DNA from: DATJKD01 sp963834855
GTDB taxonomy: Bacteria > Pseudomonadota > Gammaproteobacteria > Steroidobacterales > Steroidobacteraceae
Assembly (NCBI GenBank): GCA_963834855.1
Contig: CAWIDH010000032.1
Span: forward strand, 1 to 64,000
Direction: 5' to 3'
Length of the DNA stretch: 64,000 nt
Below, in pieces: positions 21,987 to 32,570 of the stretch (positions are counted from its first letter, which is position 1; each line of letters begins with the position of its first letter). Below the pieces are notes generated by a model. The model was not told the DNA's origin, did not search any database, and worked only from the letters and a program-made list of their open reading frames with translations. The translations under genes were made by a program, and so were the position numbers.

Positions 21987-23687
21987 CTACTGTTCGCTTA
22001 CCGTCGCGACCGTGGTCTCCATGCCCTCGACTTCCACCGGGGGCAGCCGGAAATCGCTGTCGAGCGCTGCTAGCGTCGGCGCGTCTCGACCATAAACGTC
22101 GTTGCGGAACACGATCTGCCCGTCGGGCGCCGGCTGCGCGGTCCAGTACAGGATCAGGACCGGCACCGGCTTCGCGAGATTGACGGTGCGGGTCTTGCCG
22201 GTTGCGATCACGGCCTGCATCGACTCGGCGTTCCACTGCGCAGGATCGTTGAGCACCAGCTCCGTCAGCTCGAAGGGCTTCGCAACGCGTATGCAGCCTG
22301 AACTGAAGGCGCGCTCATCGCGGTCGTAGAGCGATTTCGCGGGCGAGTCGTGCAGGTACACGAGGTAGGGGTTCGGGAACATGATCTTCACGAGCCCCAG
22401 CGAGTTGTCCGGTCCCGGGTCCTGCCGGAGCTGATACGGGATCGAGTTCGAATACCGGCTCCAGTCCACCGACCCCGGCGACACTTCACGGCCGTTGCGG
22501 TCGATGACGCGGATGCGGTGGCGCGCAAGGTAGCCCGGGTCGCGCTTGACCGCGGGCAGCGTGTCCTTGGCGAGGATGCCGGGCGGGATCGTCCAGGTCG
22601 GGTTGAACACCACGTAGGTGATCTCGGACTTGAACACCGGTGTCTCGCGGTAGGGACGGCCGATGACCACCTTCGACGTCCAGATCGGCTCGTCGTTACG
22701 GAAATACGCGACGTCGAAGCCCGCGATGTCGACGAGCACGAACTCCCCCTTGATCTCGTGCAACACCCAGCGCCCGCGCTCCAGGTTGACGCGCAGCTGA
22801 TCGATGCGGGCGTTGACCGGGACGTTCATCGCGGCACGAGTGCCCGGGCCGACCGTGCCGTCCGACGTCATGCCATGCCGCACCTGGAAATGCTTCACCG
22901 CCGTCTCGAGACCCGCATCGAACAGCTCCGGCTCGCTGATGCGCGCCACCCCGATGTCTCCGGTGATCTCGAGCCGGCGCCGCAGCACGGGCACACGGGG
23001 GTCGCTCATACCGGGCTTGAGCGTGGGCCCGTCGGGCAGCACCGGCCAGCCGCCCGCCGCCGCGATCCGCCGGTACTCGCGCAGCTGCTCGCGCCCGCGG
23101 CGGTACCAGACGTGCTGCGGGCGGACCTCGATGAAGGTCTCGACGATGCGACCGGTGTCGAGGGCTCGCGCCAGCAGCTCGCGCGCGTCCGAGGTGCGCA
23201 CCGGCCGCGTCGGGTAGTTCCACTGCGTACTCAGCTTGACCGGGTCGACCTTGCCGCCGTACAGGTGGAAGAGCGCGAGCGCCATCGCGTCCGTGGCGAG
23301 GAGTTCCAGGTCGGCCCGCTCCTCTACGGCCAAGCCTGTGGGTGAGCGCAGCTCGGTGCGCAGGGCCTGCAGGGTCGCGAGGTGGTAGTCCGCGGGATCG
23401 AGCCCGTCCTGCTCGACGTCGCGCAGCGCCGCGATCAGGTGGTCGAGGCGTGCGCCGTTGGACCAGGCCGGAGCGAACTGTCGCTCCTCGAAGAGCGTAG
23501 CGACCCCATCCGTGAGGATGACCCGATCGCCGCGGACCGCGTATTCCCTGGCGTAGCGCAGCTCGTCGACTCGAACGCGGATCGCCTCCGCCAACGGATC
23601 GGCCACGGTCGTCGGCTGGGGGGTGGCCGCATGCGCGAGCCATGGGCCGAGAAGGACGGCCGCAGCGGCCAGTACGAGTCGCCTCAT
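21987..23687 (-). CDS. L,D-transpeptidase (YcbB/LdtD type)
   Basis: A periplasmic enzyme that forms 3-3 cross-links between meso-diaminopimelate residues in peptidoglycan. The 566-aa product has a signal peptide (VLAAAAVLLGPWLAHA), a helical scaffold, a peptidoglycan-binding domain (VPVLRRRLEITGDIG to MTSDGTVGPGTRAAM) and a C-terminal YkuD domain with the catalytic cysteine in FSSGCIRVAKPFEL. The domain order and length match E. coli LdtD/YcbB (615 aa). It is monocistronic and convergent with slyD. Confidence 0.9.
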   Translation of the reverse strand: MRRLVLAAAAVLLGPWLAHAATPQPTTVADPLAEAIRVRVDELRYAREYAVRGDRVILTDGVATLFEERQFAPAWSNGARLDHLIAALRDVEQDGLDPADYHLATLQALRTELRSPTGLAVEERADLELLATDAMALALFHLYGGKVDPVKLSTQWNYPTRPVRTSDARELLARALDTGRIVETFIEVRPQHVWYRRGREQLREYRRIAAAGGWPVLPDGPTLKPGMSDPRVPVLRRRLEITGDIGVARISEPELFDAGLETAVKHFQVRHGMTSDGTVGPGTRAAMNVPVNARIDQLRVNLERGRWVLHEIKGEFVLVDIAGFDVAYFRNDEPIWTSKVVIGRPYRETPVFKSEITYVVFNPTWTIPPGILAKDTLPAVKRDPGYLARHRIRVIDRNGREVSPGSVDWSRYSNSIPYQLRQDPGPDNSLGLVKIMFPNPYLVYLHDSPAKSLYDRDERAFSSGCIRVAKPFELTELVLNDPAQWNAESMQAVIATGKTRTVNLAKPVPVLILYWTAQPAPDGQIVFRNDVYGRDAPTLAALDSDFRLPPVEVEGMETTVATVSEQ

Positions 23688-23747
23688 ATCTCTATCCCGG
23701 AATGAGCTCGGGCCGGTTGCCCGCGCGGAGTATGGCCCAAGCGGCGC

Positions 23748-25070
23748 CTAGGCCGCGCGTGCGAGCTTCGCCGTCAGGTCGTAGGCACTCGAGCCCTTGA
23801 TCGTCACGTCCGCCCAGTCGCCGGGTTTCAGCTTCCCCGGGCGCGGAATGCGCACCGTGCCGTCGATCTCGGGAGCATCGGCCGTCGAGCGTGCGACCGC
23901 GCCGTCGTCACCAACGGCATCGACCAGCACACGCATGGTGCGGCCGACCTTCGCGGCAAGCTTTTCCGTGCTGATCGCGGTCGAAAGCTGCATGAAGCGC
24001 TCGTACCGCTCCTGCTTGACCTCGTCGGGTACGGGATCCGGCAGCGCATTCGCGGCAGCGCCCTCGACCGGCGAATACTTGAAGCAGCCAACGCGGTCCA
24101 GCCGCGCCTCTGCGAGCCAGTCGAGCAGCGCCTGGAAGTCCTGCTCGGTCTCGCCCGGAAAGCCCACGATGAACGTGCTGCGCAGAGTTAGTCCTGAGCA
24201 GATCTCCCGCCAGCGGCGGATGCGCGCGAGCGTGTTCTCGGCATGCGCGGGCCGCTTCATGAGCTTCAGTATCCGCGGGCTGCCGTGCTGGAACGGCACG
24301 TCGAGATAGGGCAGCACCTTGCCCTCCGCCATCAGCGGGATCACGTCGTCGACGTGCGGGTAGGGATAGACGTAGTGCAGCCGAACCCAGGCGCCAAGCG
24401 AGCCCAGCGCGCGGGCGAGGTCGGCGAACTTCGCCCGCACCGGCCGCCCGCCCCAGAAACCCGTCGCGTAGCGCAGGTCCGCGCCGTACGCGCTCGTGTC
24501 CTGCGAGATGACGAGCAGTTCCTTCACGCCCGCCTTCACCAGCCGCTCCGCCTCGAGCATTACCTCGCCGATCGGACGGCTCGCGAGGTCGCCGCGCATC
24601 GAGGGGATGATGCAGAAGCTGCAGCGGTGGTTGCAGCCCTCGGAGATCTTGAGATACGCATAGTGCCGCGGCGTGAGCCGGATGCCCTGCGGCGGGACCA
24701 GGTCCACGAACGGGTCGTGCAGCGGCGGCAGCTGCTCGTGGACCGCCGTGACCACTTCCTCGTAGGCCTGCGGCCCCGTGACCTTGAGCACGCTCGGGTG
24801 ACGGCTCGTGATCGTCTCAGGCTTCGCACCCAGGCAACCGGTGACGATCACCTTGCCGTTGCGCGCGACCGCCTCGCCGATGGCCTCCAGCGATTCGTGG
24901 ACGGCGTCGTCGATGAAGCCACAGGTGTTCACGACGACGAGGTTCGCATCCTCGTAGCTGCCCACGACGTCGTAGCCCTCCGCGCGCAGCCGCGTGAGGA
25001 TGCGCTCGGAGTCGACCAGGGCCTTCGGGCAGCCGAGCGAGACGAAGCCGACTTTGGGCGGTGTGGGCAC
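23748..25070 (-). CDS. rimO: Ribosomal protein S12 methylthiotransferase
   Basis: RimO is a radical-SAM enzyme that methylthiolates Asp89 of ribosomal protein S12. The UPF0004 domain begins KVGFVSLGCPKALVDSERIL. The radical-SAM motif with three cysteines is in SEGCNHRCSFCIIPSMRG, and a C-terminal TRAM domain follows. The 440-aa length matches E. coli (441). The start is GTG at 25070. The S12-specific reading rather than MiaB is supported by GCPKALVDSE and the SFCIIP wording. Confidence 0.95.
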   Translation of the reverse strand: MPTPPKVGFVSLGCPKALVDSERILTRLRAEGYDVVGSYEDANLVVVNTCGFIDDAVHESLEAIGEAVARNGKVIVTGCLGAKPETITSRHPSVLKVTGPQAYEEVVTAVHEQLPPLHDPFVDLVPPQGIRLTPRHYAYLKISEGCNHRCSFCIIPSMRGDLASRPIGEVMLEAERLVKAGVKELLVISQDTSAYGADLRYATGFWGGRPVRAKFADLARALGSLGAWVRLHYVYPYPHVDDVIPLMAEGKVLPYLDVPFQHGSPRILKLMKRPAHAENTLARIRRWREICSGLTLRSTFIVGFPGETEQDFQALLDWLAEARLDRVGCFKYSPVEGAAANALPDPVPDEVKQERYERFMQLSTAISTEKLAAKVGRTMRVLVDAVGDDGAVARSTADAPEIDGTVRIPRPGKLKPGDWADVTIKGSSAYDLTAKLARAA

Positions 25071-25401
25071 GGGCGACGATCGCGGTCAGTCGAAGGCGCA
25101 GGCGATGCGACCGTTGGCGGGGCAGTGGTAGTCGCAGGTGGGCATCGGGGGTCAGACGCTTCAGCGGAAACGGCGCGCATTCTAGCTAGTCGAACGCCGA
25201 CGCAGCGCAGGCGATGGCTGCCCAAACTGTAGCTTTGACGACACAAACCGTAAGCCATTGGTAAATAAGATAATATGCACCGTTGGCACCGTGACTACCC
25301 GCCACGAGCGACACCATCGGCAGTAGGCTAGGCGTGAAACCGGACGACGATTGGCGCCCGCCTCGTAGGCAGCGATCCATTCCTGGCCCGAGGATCCTCC
25401 G
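25071..25401. other. Divergent spacer between rimO and the GNAT gene
   Basis: A 331-bp spacer with no firm gene. It contains a short AT-rich patch (about 25258-25277) that stands out from the GC-rich surroundings and could hold promoters for rimO on one side and the acetyltransferase on the other; TTGACG at 25235-25240 is a possible -35 box. A 19-codon cysteine-containing frame lies at 25086-25145 on the minus strand (see findings). Confidence 0.4.
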
Positions 25402-25896
25402 ATGACCAACCCGTTCATCATCCGGCGCGCCGGACTCGACGACGTCGAGGCGATCGGCGAGCTGTTCGACCAGTACCGGCGGTTCTACGAGCAGCCGGCC
25501 GATGTGCGGGGCGCCACGGAGTTCATACGCTCGAGGCTGCAGCGAAAGGAATCGATCATCCTGGTCGGTTTCAGCGGCGAGTCGGCACCGCACGGGTTCT
25601 GCCAGCTCTACCCCACGTTCTGCTCGGTGGCGATGGCGCCGATCTTCGTCCTGTACGACCTGTTCGTCCGGCCGGCGGCACGCGGCCACGGGCTGGGGCG
25701 CGCCCTGATGATCGCTGCGCAGGACGAGGGCAGGACTCAGCGCGTTGCGCGCATGGATCTGCAGACGGCCCGCACCAACGCGCCCGCTCGCGCGTTGTAC
25801 GAGTCGCTCGGCTGGCGCCTCGACGACACGTTCGACACATATCACTTCGATCTCGGGTCACAGGGAAGCACCGGGAATGGTTCGACAAGTACCTGA
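25402..25896 (+). CDS. GNAT family N-acetyltransferase
   Basis: A 164-aa GCN5-related acetyltransferase that would use acetyl-CoA; its substrate is unknown. The N-terminal part (IIRRAGLDDVEAIGELFDQY) and motif A (LFVRPAARGHGLGRALM), which binds the pyrophosphate of CoA, are clear. Motif B (NAPARALYESLGWRLDD) ends the fold. The last 20 nt overlap the start of the TPR-sulfotransferase gene in another frame, so the two are translationally linked. Confidence 0.88.
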   Translation: MTNPFIIRRAGLDDVEAIGELFDQYRRFYEQPADVRGATEFIRSRLQRKESIILVGFSGESAPHGFCQLYPTFCSVAMAPIFVLYDLFVRPAARGHGLGRALMIAAQDEGRTQRVARMDLQTARTNAPARALYESLGWRLDDTFDTYHFDLGSQGSTGNGSTST

Positions 25897-27917
25897 AATA
25901 GCGCCGCTGCCGCAGACAAGGGAGGCAAGCATCGCGGCCGCCCTCGAGGCGATGCGGGCGAATCGGCCTTTGCGTGCCGAGGAGATCTGCCGCAACTACC
26001 TCGACGGGAGCCCCGGCTCCGTCGAGCACCTGCGGCTGCTCGGCCACGCGCTCAGCAGCCAGGGGCGCTACGCAGAGGCCGAGCAGACCGTCCGCCTCGC
26101 GCTGTCACTCCAGCCGGACTTTCCGCATCTGCACGAGGACCTTGGCAGCGTGCTCGCGCTGCAGGACCGGCACCAGGAAGCCATCCCGTGCTTCGAGCGG
26201 GCGATCCAGCTCGAGCCGCGGCTGTCACTCGCGCACAAGAAGCTGGGGTATTCACTTGCGGCACTCGGGCGCGGCCGGGAGGCCGACGCCGAGTTCGAGG
26301 AATTCTTCGAGCTGGCGCCCGCCAAGGGCCAGGTGGCCCTCGCGATGGATCACCTGCGCGCCGGCCGCAAGGGGGAAGCGACCGACATACTGCGCAGCGC
26401 GTTGCGCGAGAACCCGGACAACGTCGATGCGCTGCGCTGCCTGGCGAGCGTCTACTGGCGCGAGGGGGGCCGGGTGAGCGACGCCGAGGCGCTGCTGCGG
26501 CGCGCGACCGCGCTCGCACCGGGTTTCGCCGTCCTGTGGAACATGCTCGGCGCGCTGCTCCACGAGGCGGGCCGGCACAGCGACGCGGTCGACTGCTTCC
26601 GCAAGGCAACGTCGCTCGAGCCGGGCAACGCGGCCGCCTGGGGCGGCCTCGGCACCGCGTACGCGCACGCGGGCGACGTGCGGAAGAGCGTCGAGGCCTA
26701 TGAGCGATCGATAGCGCTCAACCCGAACATTCCCGGTTTCCAGATGGGTTACGGCCACGTGCTCAAGACGCTCGGCGACCAGGGCCGCGCGCTCGAGGCC
26801 TATCGCACGGCGATACGACTCAAGCCTGACTTCGGCGAAGTCTACTGGAGCATGGCGAACCTGAAGGTCTTCCGGTTCGAGGACAGCGAGGTCGCCGCGA
26901 TGGAAGAGCAGGTCGCGCGCACGGACCTGGGCGACAACGCGGACATTCATTTCCGCTTCGCACTGGGCAAGGCCCACGAGGACAAGGGCGACTACGACAC
27001 GGCGTGGCACTACTACGACACCGGCAATCAGAAGCAACGCACGAAAGTGTTTCACGACCCCGTTGAGATGGAGCTTCGCCACGAGGAGATCATCGAGGTG
27101 TTCAGCCGGGAGTTCCTCGAGTCGCACGCGGGCAGCCGGCTACGACGACGCATCACCGATCTTCATCGTAGGACTGCCGCGCTCGGGCTCGACGCTGATC
27201 GAGCAGATCCTCGCCAGCCACAGCCAGGTCGAGGGTACGGCGGAGCTGCCGACGCTCAATCGACTCGCGACGTCTATCGGCCGATACCGCAGCGAACAGG
27301 TGCAGTACCCGCGCGCCGTCCGCGACCTGCGGTCGCGCGACTTTCGCGCGTACGGCCGGCAGTACATCGAGGAGGCCCGCGCGTTCCGCTCGACGGACAG
27401 GCCGTTCTTCACCGACAAGCTGCCCAACAACTTCTCGCATGTCGGGCTCATCCACCTGATCCTGCCGAACGCCAAGGTCATCAATGCCCGCCGCCACCCG
27501 TGCGACAGTTGCCTCGGCGGCTACAAGCAGCTCTTCGGCAAGGGTCAGCATTTCACGTACGACATGGCCGATCTCGCGGTGTACTACCGTCAGTACCATG
27601 CAACGATGCGCCACTGGCACGATGTTCTTCCGGGCAAGGTCCTCGACGTGCATTACGAGGAGACGGTCACGGACCTCGAGACGCAGGTGCGCCGGATCCT
27701 CGAGCACTGTGGCTTGCCGTTCGAAGAGGCCTGCGTGCGTTTCCACGAGACCCAGCGCCCGGTCAAGACGGCAAGCTCCGAGCAGGTGCGCCAGCCGCTC
27801 TACACGGGCGCGCTCGGCTACTGGCGCCGGTACGAGAAGCACCTCGGACTCTGGCAGCAGGAGTTCGCCGACATCATTGCCGAGCTGCCGGAAGTCGTCC
27901 GCAAGGCAGGAACCTGA
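25877..27917 (+). CDS. TPR-repeat sulfotransferase (frame-disrupted)
   Basis: The N-terminal ~400 residues contain at least eight TPR-type repeats (for example AEQTVRLALSLQPDFPHLHE and SVEAYERSIALNPNIPGF). The C-terminal ~260 residues form a sulfotransferase domain with the PAPS-binding P-loop FIVGLPRSGSTLIEQILASH. One extra C near 27137 separates the parts: with it removed, HAGSGYDDASPIFIVGLPRS reads through and the protein is 680 codons including the stop. Family members transfer sulfate from PAPS to hydroxyl groups; the TPR arm may bind a protein acceptor (inference). The substrate is not known. Confidence 0.85.
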
Positions 27918-27936
27918 GCCCGCGCGCGCAACGCGC

Positions 27937-28884
27937 TCAATCGTACGGCCAGACCTCGAGGCCATGAATGGCGTTGCGCACGTCCATGGTCAGGTTCACG
28001 GACAGCAGACGCTCGTTCGCGGCCAGATCGTATACGGACACGGTCGACGGCGAGGAGCCGCCGGCGACGACTGAGCCCTGCAGCACGCACAGACCACGCG
28101 CGAACGCCTGGCGCGCGACCCCGCTCTGATCGACGTCGCTGTGTTCGAGCTGCTCCGGCCGGTAACGCGGCACTGGCATCGCGCGGTCCTCGAGACCCTC
28201 GCCCCGCCCCGCGTACCGCAGCGCATCGGCCTCGGTGTCGTTGAAAAGCACGCCGTCGCGCCAGGGGCGGGCGTCGTGCGAGCCGGCGGGCAACTCCGCC
28301 GCCATCTGCACGTGCTTGCCGTTGAAGAGCAGCATGCCTCCGGTGCGCAGCCCGGTGATGTACATGCCGCCCGGCGTGCAGTGGATGCTGTTGACGTGCA
28401 GCTTGTTCAGCATCAGCGGGCCGTCCTGGCGCCGCGGGTCGAAGACGGTCCCCTTGAACCGGAACTGGTGCGTCGCGATGTGCATGGCCCAGCGGAACTC
28501 GCGCGCGTCCAGGTCGAACGCCACGATGCTGTCGAAACCGGTCGAGGTCAGGTAGAGGCTGCGCTCGTAGACGGCGATCTCGTGGCAGTGCTTGAGATAC
28601 GGATTGCGCCAGGAGCCCGCGGGGCGGAAGTCCGGCGTAAAGGCGAAGAGCTCATCGCTTGCGGCGATGTAGATCAGCTCACCGTCGAAGGCGATGCCGC
28701 GCAGGCCCCGGTCCCAGCCACGACCCTGCCAGTCGATATCGGTCCGGTTCCAGTCGAGGGTCTGCCGCACCGAGCGACGCTCGAGGTCGATCAGGTACAC
28801 GCCGCCATGGCTCTGGCCCTGCTGGCTGCCGCGAACGACGGAAGTCGTGACCAGCTTCACGGGGGTCGAGGACGCAGCGAGCAC
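27937..28884 (-). CDS. Beta-propeller-like protein of unknown function
   Basis: The 315-aa product has repeated short strands ending in hydrophobic-Asp/Gly turns (LRGIAFDGELIYIAASDELF, YERSLYLTSTGFDSIVAFDL, LAANERLLSVNLTMD), suggesting a beta-propeller. The block NSIHCTPGGMYITGLRTGGM is reminiscent of DUF4915-type proteins, which often accompany TPR-sulfotransferases, but I cannot confirm the family. No signal peptide is visible from the assigned GTG start, which overlaps the foot of a hairpin; the real start is uncertain. It is convergent with the sulfotransferase gene, with 19 bases between the stops. Confidence 0.6.
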   Translation of the reverse strand: MLAASSTPVKLVTTSVVRGSQQGQSHGGVYLIDLERRSVRQTLDWNRTDIDWQGRGWDRGLRGIAFDGELIYIAASDELFAFTPDFRPAGSWRNPYLKHCHEIAVYERSLYLTSTGFDSIVAFDLDAREFRWAMHIATHQFRFKGTVFDPRRQDGPLMLNKLHVNSIHCTPGGMYITGLRTGGMLLFNGKHVQMAAELPAGSHDARPWRDGVLFNDTEADALRYAGRGEGLEDRAMPVPRYRPEQLEHSDVDQSGVARQAFARGLCVLQGSVVAGGSSPSTVSVYDLAANERLLSVNLTMDVRNAIHGLEVWPYD

Positions 28885-28911
28885 GCAGGCATGGACTCAG
28901 TCCATGCCTGC
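28885..28911. terminator. Perfect 13-bp hairpin after the TonB receptor gene
   Basis: GCAGGCATGGACT (28885-28897) pairs perfectly with 28899-28911 around a single central base. It starts 5 bases after the receptor stop codon (28917-28919, minus strand). There is no T-run, so it may be an RNA-stabilising or Rho-assisted end more than a classic terminator. Confidence 0.5.
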
Positions 28912-28916
28912 GGGCG

Positions 28917-31378
28917 TCACCATTTCTTGGTGAAGGACAGGCTGATCGTGCGCGGCTGCTGCAGCGTCCGGATGAAGCGGATAGCGTGGATCGCCGAAGA
29001 ACTCGCCGTAGTTCGTAGGTCGCTCAAATAGTTGATACCCTGCTCGTCGAACAGGTTGCGGACGATCAGCGCCGTGTCCCAGCCGCTGTCGTGGCTGAAT
29101 CCGAACTGCAGCGTGCTCGTCGACCAGGACGGTATGCGCTGGTCCGCATTTCGCTCGATCGCCGCGTCGAGATCCTTCCAGGTCTCCGACTGGTAGCTGT
29201 AGGACCACACCGTCCAGAAGTTGCCGTTCCACCCCATGAAGTTGGGGATCGTGTACTCGGCGGACACCCAGAACTTCTGCTCCGGCGACACCGGCAGCGG
29301 CGTGCCGTCCTCGACGACGGTTTGATCCTCGGGGTCTTCGTCGTCTGGAAGTACGGTCGTCTCGGTGAACTGCGGGTCGGCCAGGAACGCGCTGCCCTCG
29401 AGCACGAGGTTCGGCGTCAGGTTCACGACGCCGTTGATCTCGACGCCCTTCTGTTCCGCCCCGCCGCCATTCATGATGCCGCGCACCCAGAAGGGGGTGG
29501 ACCGGTATCGGTGTCCGGGCCATCGACATTGAGCTGGAAGTCCTTCCACTCCATCAGGAACGCCGAGACGTTGAGCTGCACACGGTCGTCGAGCCAGGTG
29601 CTCTTCAATCCCAGCTCGTAGTTCTCGAGCTTGTCCGGACCGTACTGCAGCGGGATGGCGCCGGTTTCCGCAGCGCGCGCGGAGTTGTTGCCGCCGAGCC
29701 TGAACCCCTCGCTGTAGAGGAAATACACCATGCGGTCATCGTCGAACTTGTACTGCGTCGCGAACTTGAAGACCGTATCGCTCTCCGAGCCGGAGTTTTC
29801 GAACCGCCCGCCGTCGGCGTTGCCCCCGCCGCGGGCAGGCCCTGCGGTACCATCGAGATATCGACCTCGCGCCGGTCGTATTCGAACCACCGCGCCCCGC
29901 CGGTCACGGACCAGCGCTCGGTGAGGTCGTAGCTCACCTCGCCGAACAGCGCCTTCTGCTTGATCGTCTTGTCGAAGATGTTCTGGTAGTAGAGATCCGA
30001 GTCCGGCAGCGGGCAAGCGACGTCGTAACCCGCATCATAGGCAGCGCAGGCGTAGTCCTGTGCGGCGGCCCAGGCGTCCGTGGTCGTCAGGCCCGGAATA
30101 TTCTTGCCGTAATTCCACCAGTCGTAGACGTCCTCGTAGAACGCACCCGCCATCCACTGGAAGCGGCTCTCGCCCTGCGAGGTGAGCCGCACCTCGTAGG
30201 TGTAACGTTGCTGATCCTGCCAGTTGTACGTCGTGCCTATCAGGTAGTCCGTGTCGTACAGCGGGTACGAGACCCCGTAGTAGGCGGTCCGCCACTGGTC
30301 GTAGTCATGGTCGTCCCATTCGTAGGCGATGTCACGGTCGAAATACGATGCCGTGGCGGACAGCTCGGCGAAACCGAGATCGCCCTTGACGTTGAGCGAC
30401 GCCTGGTACCAGTCGTCGTCGCGATATTCCTTGAAGAACCGCGTGATCTTGTAGTCGCCGAGCTCGGGATCCGATTCCCACCCGCCTTCGGCGCGGCTGT
30501 TCTGAGAGATCAGGCTGAGCGTCGTTTCCCACTGGGGGTTGATGATCCACCGGGCGGCGATCCGGCCGCCGTAGATCTCGTAGTCGTTCCAGTCGTCCTC
30601 GACCACGTCCGAGTTGTCACGTTCGCCCACGAACGTCCTCGCCGAGGACGTTGTCGACGTAGCCGCCTTCGCTGTTGTAGAAGCCGACCACCCGGACAGC
30701 GAAGTTGTCGCTCACGGGTATGTTCAGGTGGCCGCTCGTGAAATAGCTTTCCTCGCCCCCCTTGATCGTGCCGATCTCGCCGTCGAACTGCGCGGAGAAG
30801 TCCGCCGGGTCGGGCTTGTTGGTGATGTATCGGAGGGTTCCGGATTGCGAGCTCGATCCGAACAGTGTTCCCTGCGGACCCGGGAGCGACTCGACACGGG
30901 CGATATCGATCAGTTGCACGTCGACCTGCTGCGAGATCGAGGTGAGCGGCTGGTCGTCGAGATAGACCGCCACCTGGCTGTCGGTGTAGTACTCGGCGGA
31001 GCCTGTCGAGATGCCGCGCATGATGATCGAGTTGCGGCCCGGCATGCTGTTGACCAGGTTGACGCTCGGCAGCGCGCCGATGACGTCCTCGACATTGTGC
31101 AACGCCTGCCTCTCGATATCGTCGGTGGAGAAGGCGGTGATGCTCTGCGCGACCTCCTGCAGGTTGAGCTCGCGCCGCGTCGCGGTCACGACGATCTCTT
31201 CGAGGCGCCCGCGGTCCCCTTCGGCGCGCTGCGCCAGGGTGGCGGATGCGGGATACAGCGCCGTGACGATGGCCGCGGCCAGCGGCGTGGTCGGGAATTC
31301 GCGTCGTGATCGAGGCGGCGCCGCAGTCGCCCCCCCGTCTCTCGTTGGCTTGGCGGCTGGCCGACTACGGTCGTTCAT
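28917..31378 (-). CDS. TonB-dependent outer-membrane receptor (frame-disrupted)
   Basis: An outer-membrane transporter of about 820 residues. The N-terminus has an export signal (TTPLAAAIVTALYPASATLA) and the plug domain start LEEIVVTATRRELNLQEVAQ, with RGISTGSAEYYTDSQVAVYL and VESLPGPQGTLFGSSSQSGT. The barrel ends with the typical aromatic C-terminus RTISLSFTKKW. The frame changes near 30630, 29830 and 29530; a further pair of compensating indels near 29030 and 28980 replaces an expected NYGEFFGDPRY with unrelated residues. All parts are collinear and well conserved, so sequence errors are likelier than decay. The substrate is unknown; the peptidases around it suggest peptides. It lies 121 bases after the S51 peptidase gene on the same strand. 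Confidence 0.85.
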
Positions 31379-31499
31379 GGAACCCCCTGTACCGTCGATC
31401 ACGACGACTCATCGGCGCCACATCGCGAGCCTAGCTCATGAAAAATCGTTTTTCCAGCAGGCGCCGTGCGCATAGCGCACTGTTGTGTGCGCGCCTCAA

Positions 31500-32535
31500 T
31501 CAGTACGCACCGCCGCGGGAGGAACGCAGTCGCCCATCCTCGGCGGTCAACGTGTATGCAATCCCGCCCTGTCCCCGCCACGCATCGAGGTCGAACCGCC
31601 CGCCCGGCGCGAGGCGGTAGACCTCGACATCGCGGATGGTGAGCGGCTGCCCGGGCTGGCAGCGCTCCGGTGGCCGCGACGTGCGCATGAAGTAGACGTA
31701 CGGGGTCGGATGATCGGCGGTGGCGAACACTTCCGCCGTGCCGGTCGACCGGATCGACGTGCAGCGCCGTCTCGCGGTCGGCGGCGATCGCTCGCGCCTG
31801 CGTGGTCCAGCCGTCCTGTACCAGCCGCGCCATCAATGCCACCGTGCGCCCGATCCGGTCGCGCTCCCACAGGTGCTGGTCCGTGAGCACGCCGCGGAGT
31901 TGCGGCAGGACCAGGAAGTCGCGCGTGAGGGTCACGTCGGCGGCGTACGGGTCGGCCAGTGCGACTTCGCTGGTCAGGCTCTCGGCGCCCATGGCCGAAT
32001 AGGAGAACTCCCCGAGTATGGCCATGCCGGCGCTGGTACCGCCGATCGGCGCCGGCTTGGCTACGACGAAGTTGATCGCATCCGCAACCGGAGTGCCTTT
32101 CCAGAACCGCACGTAACGCGACTGGTCGCCGCCGGCGATGAAGAGCGCCTCGGCGTTGCGGATGGTTTCGATCACGCCAGGGTCGAAGGCGGCTTCGCGG
32201 TTCTCGAAGACCACGGTCTCGACCGAGTCACAATGACAGAGCGCGTAGATGTACTCGTTGTACTCGTCTCCGCCCGACGCCCGCAGCACGACGAAGTCAC
32301 CGCCGCCGCCAAGTTCCCCCATGCGCGCGTAGTTTTCATCGACGTCGTCGCCTCCACCCTGCGGGACGATCAACCCGCGCGTCGGGCGGTCCACGTCGGC
32401 CCCGTTGCCGACCAGGTAACGTTCGTATCCGCGTGCGGGCTGCGGGTCATCTGCGGCCGACGTCGACAGGCTGGACAGGGCCGCGAGTACCGCGGCGACC
32501 GCGATTCGGCAGCGCATCACCCCAAACGGCATCAT
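31500..32535 (-). CDS. Cyanophycinase-like peptidase, family S51 (frame-disrupted)
   Basis: The product starts with a signal peptide (RIAVAAVLAALSSLSTSA) and has the S51 nucleophile motif GGTSAGMAILGEF and the upstream block ALFIAGGDQSRYVRF typical of cyanophycinase-like members. Family enzymes hydrolyse Asp-containing peptides (cyanophycin, isoaspartyl or N-terminal aspartyl peptides); which applies here cannot be read from sequence. One extra base near 31748 shifts the frame: with it removed, HVDPSTGTAEVFATADHPTP joins and the protein is about 344 aa, ending LRSSRGGAY. The ATG at 32535 or the one 18 bases on could be the start. It is divergent from the S15 peptidase gene by 35 bases, a likely shared promoter region. 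Confidence 0.83.
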
Positions 32536-32570
32536 GATGGCTACATGCCTCACCACCGGACGATTGGGCG

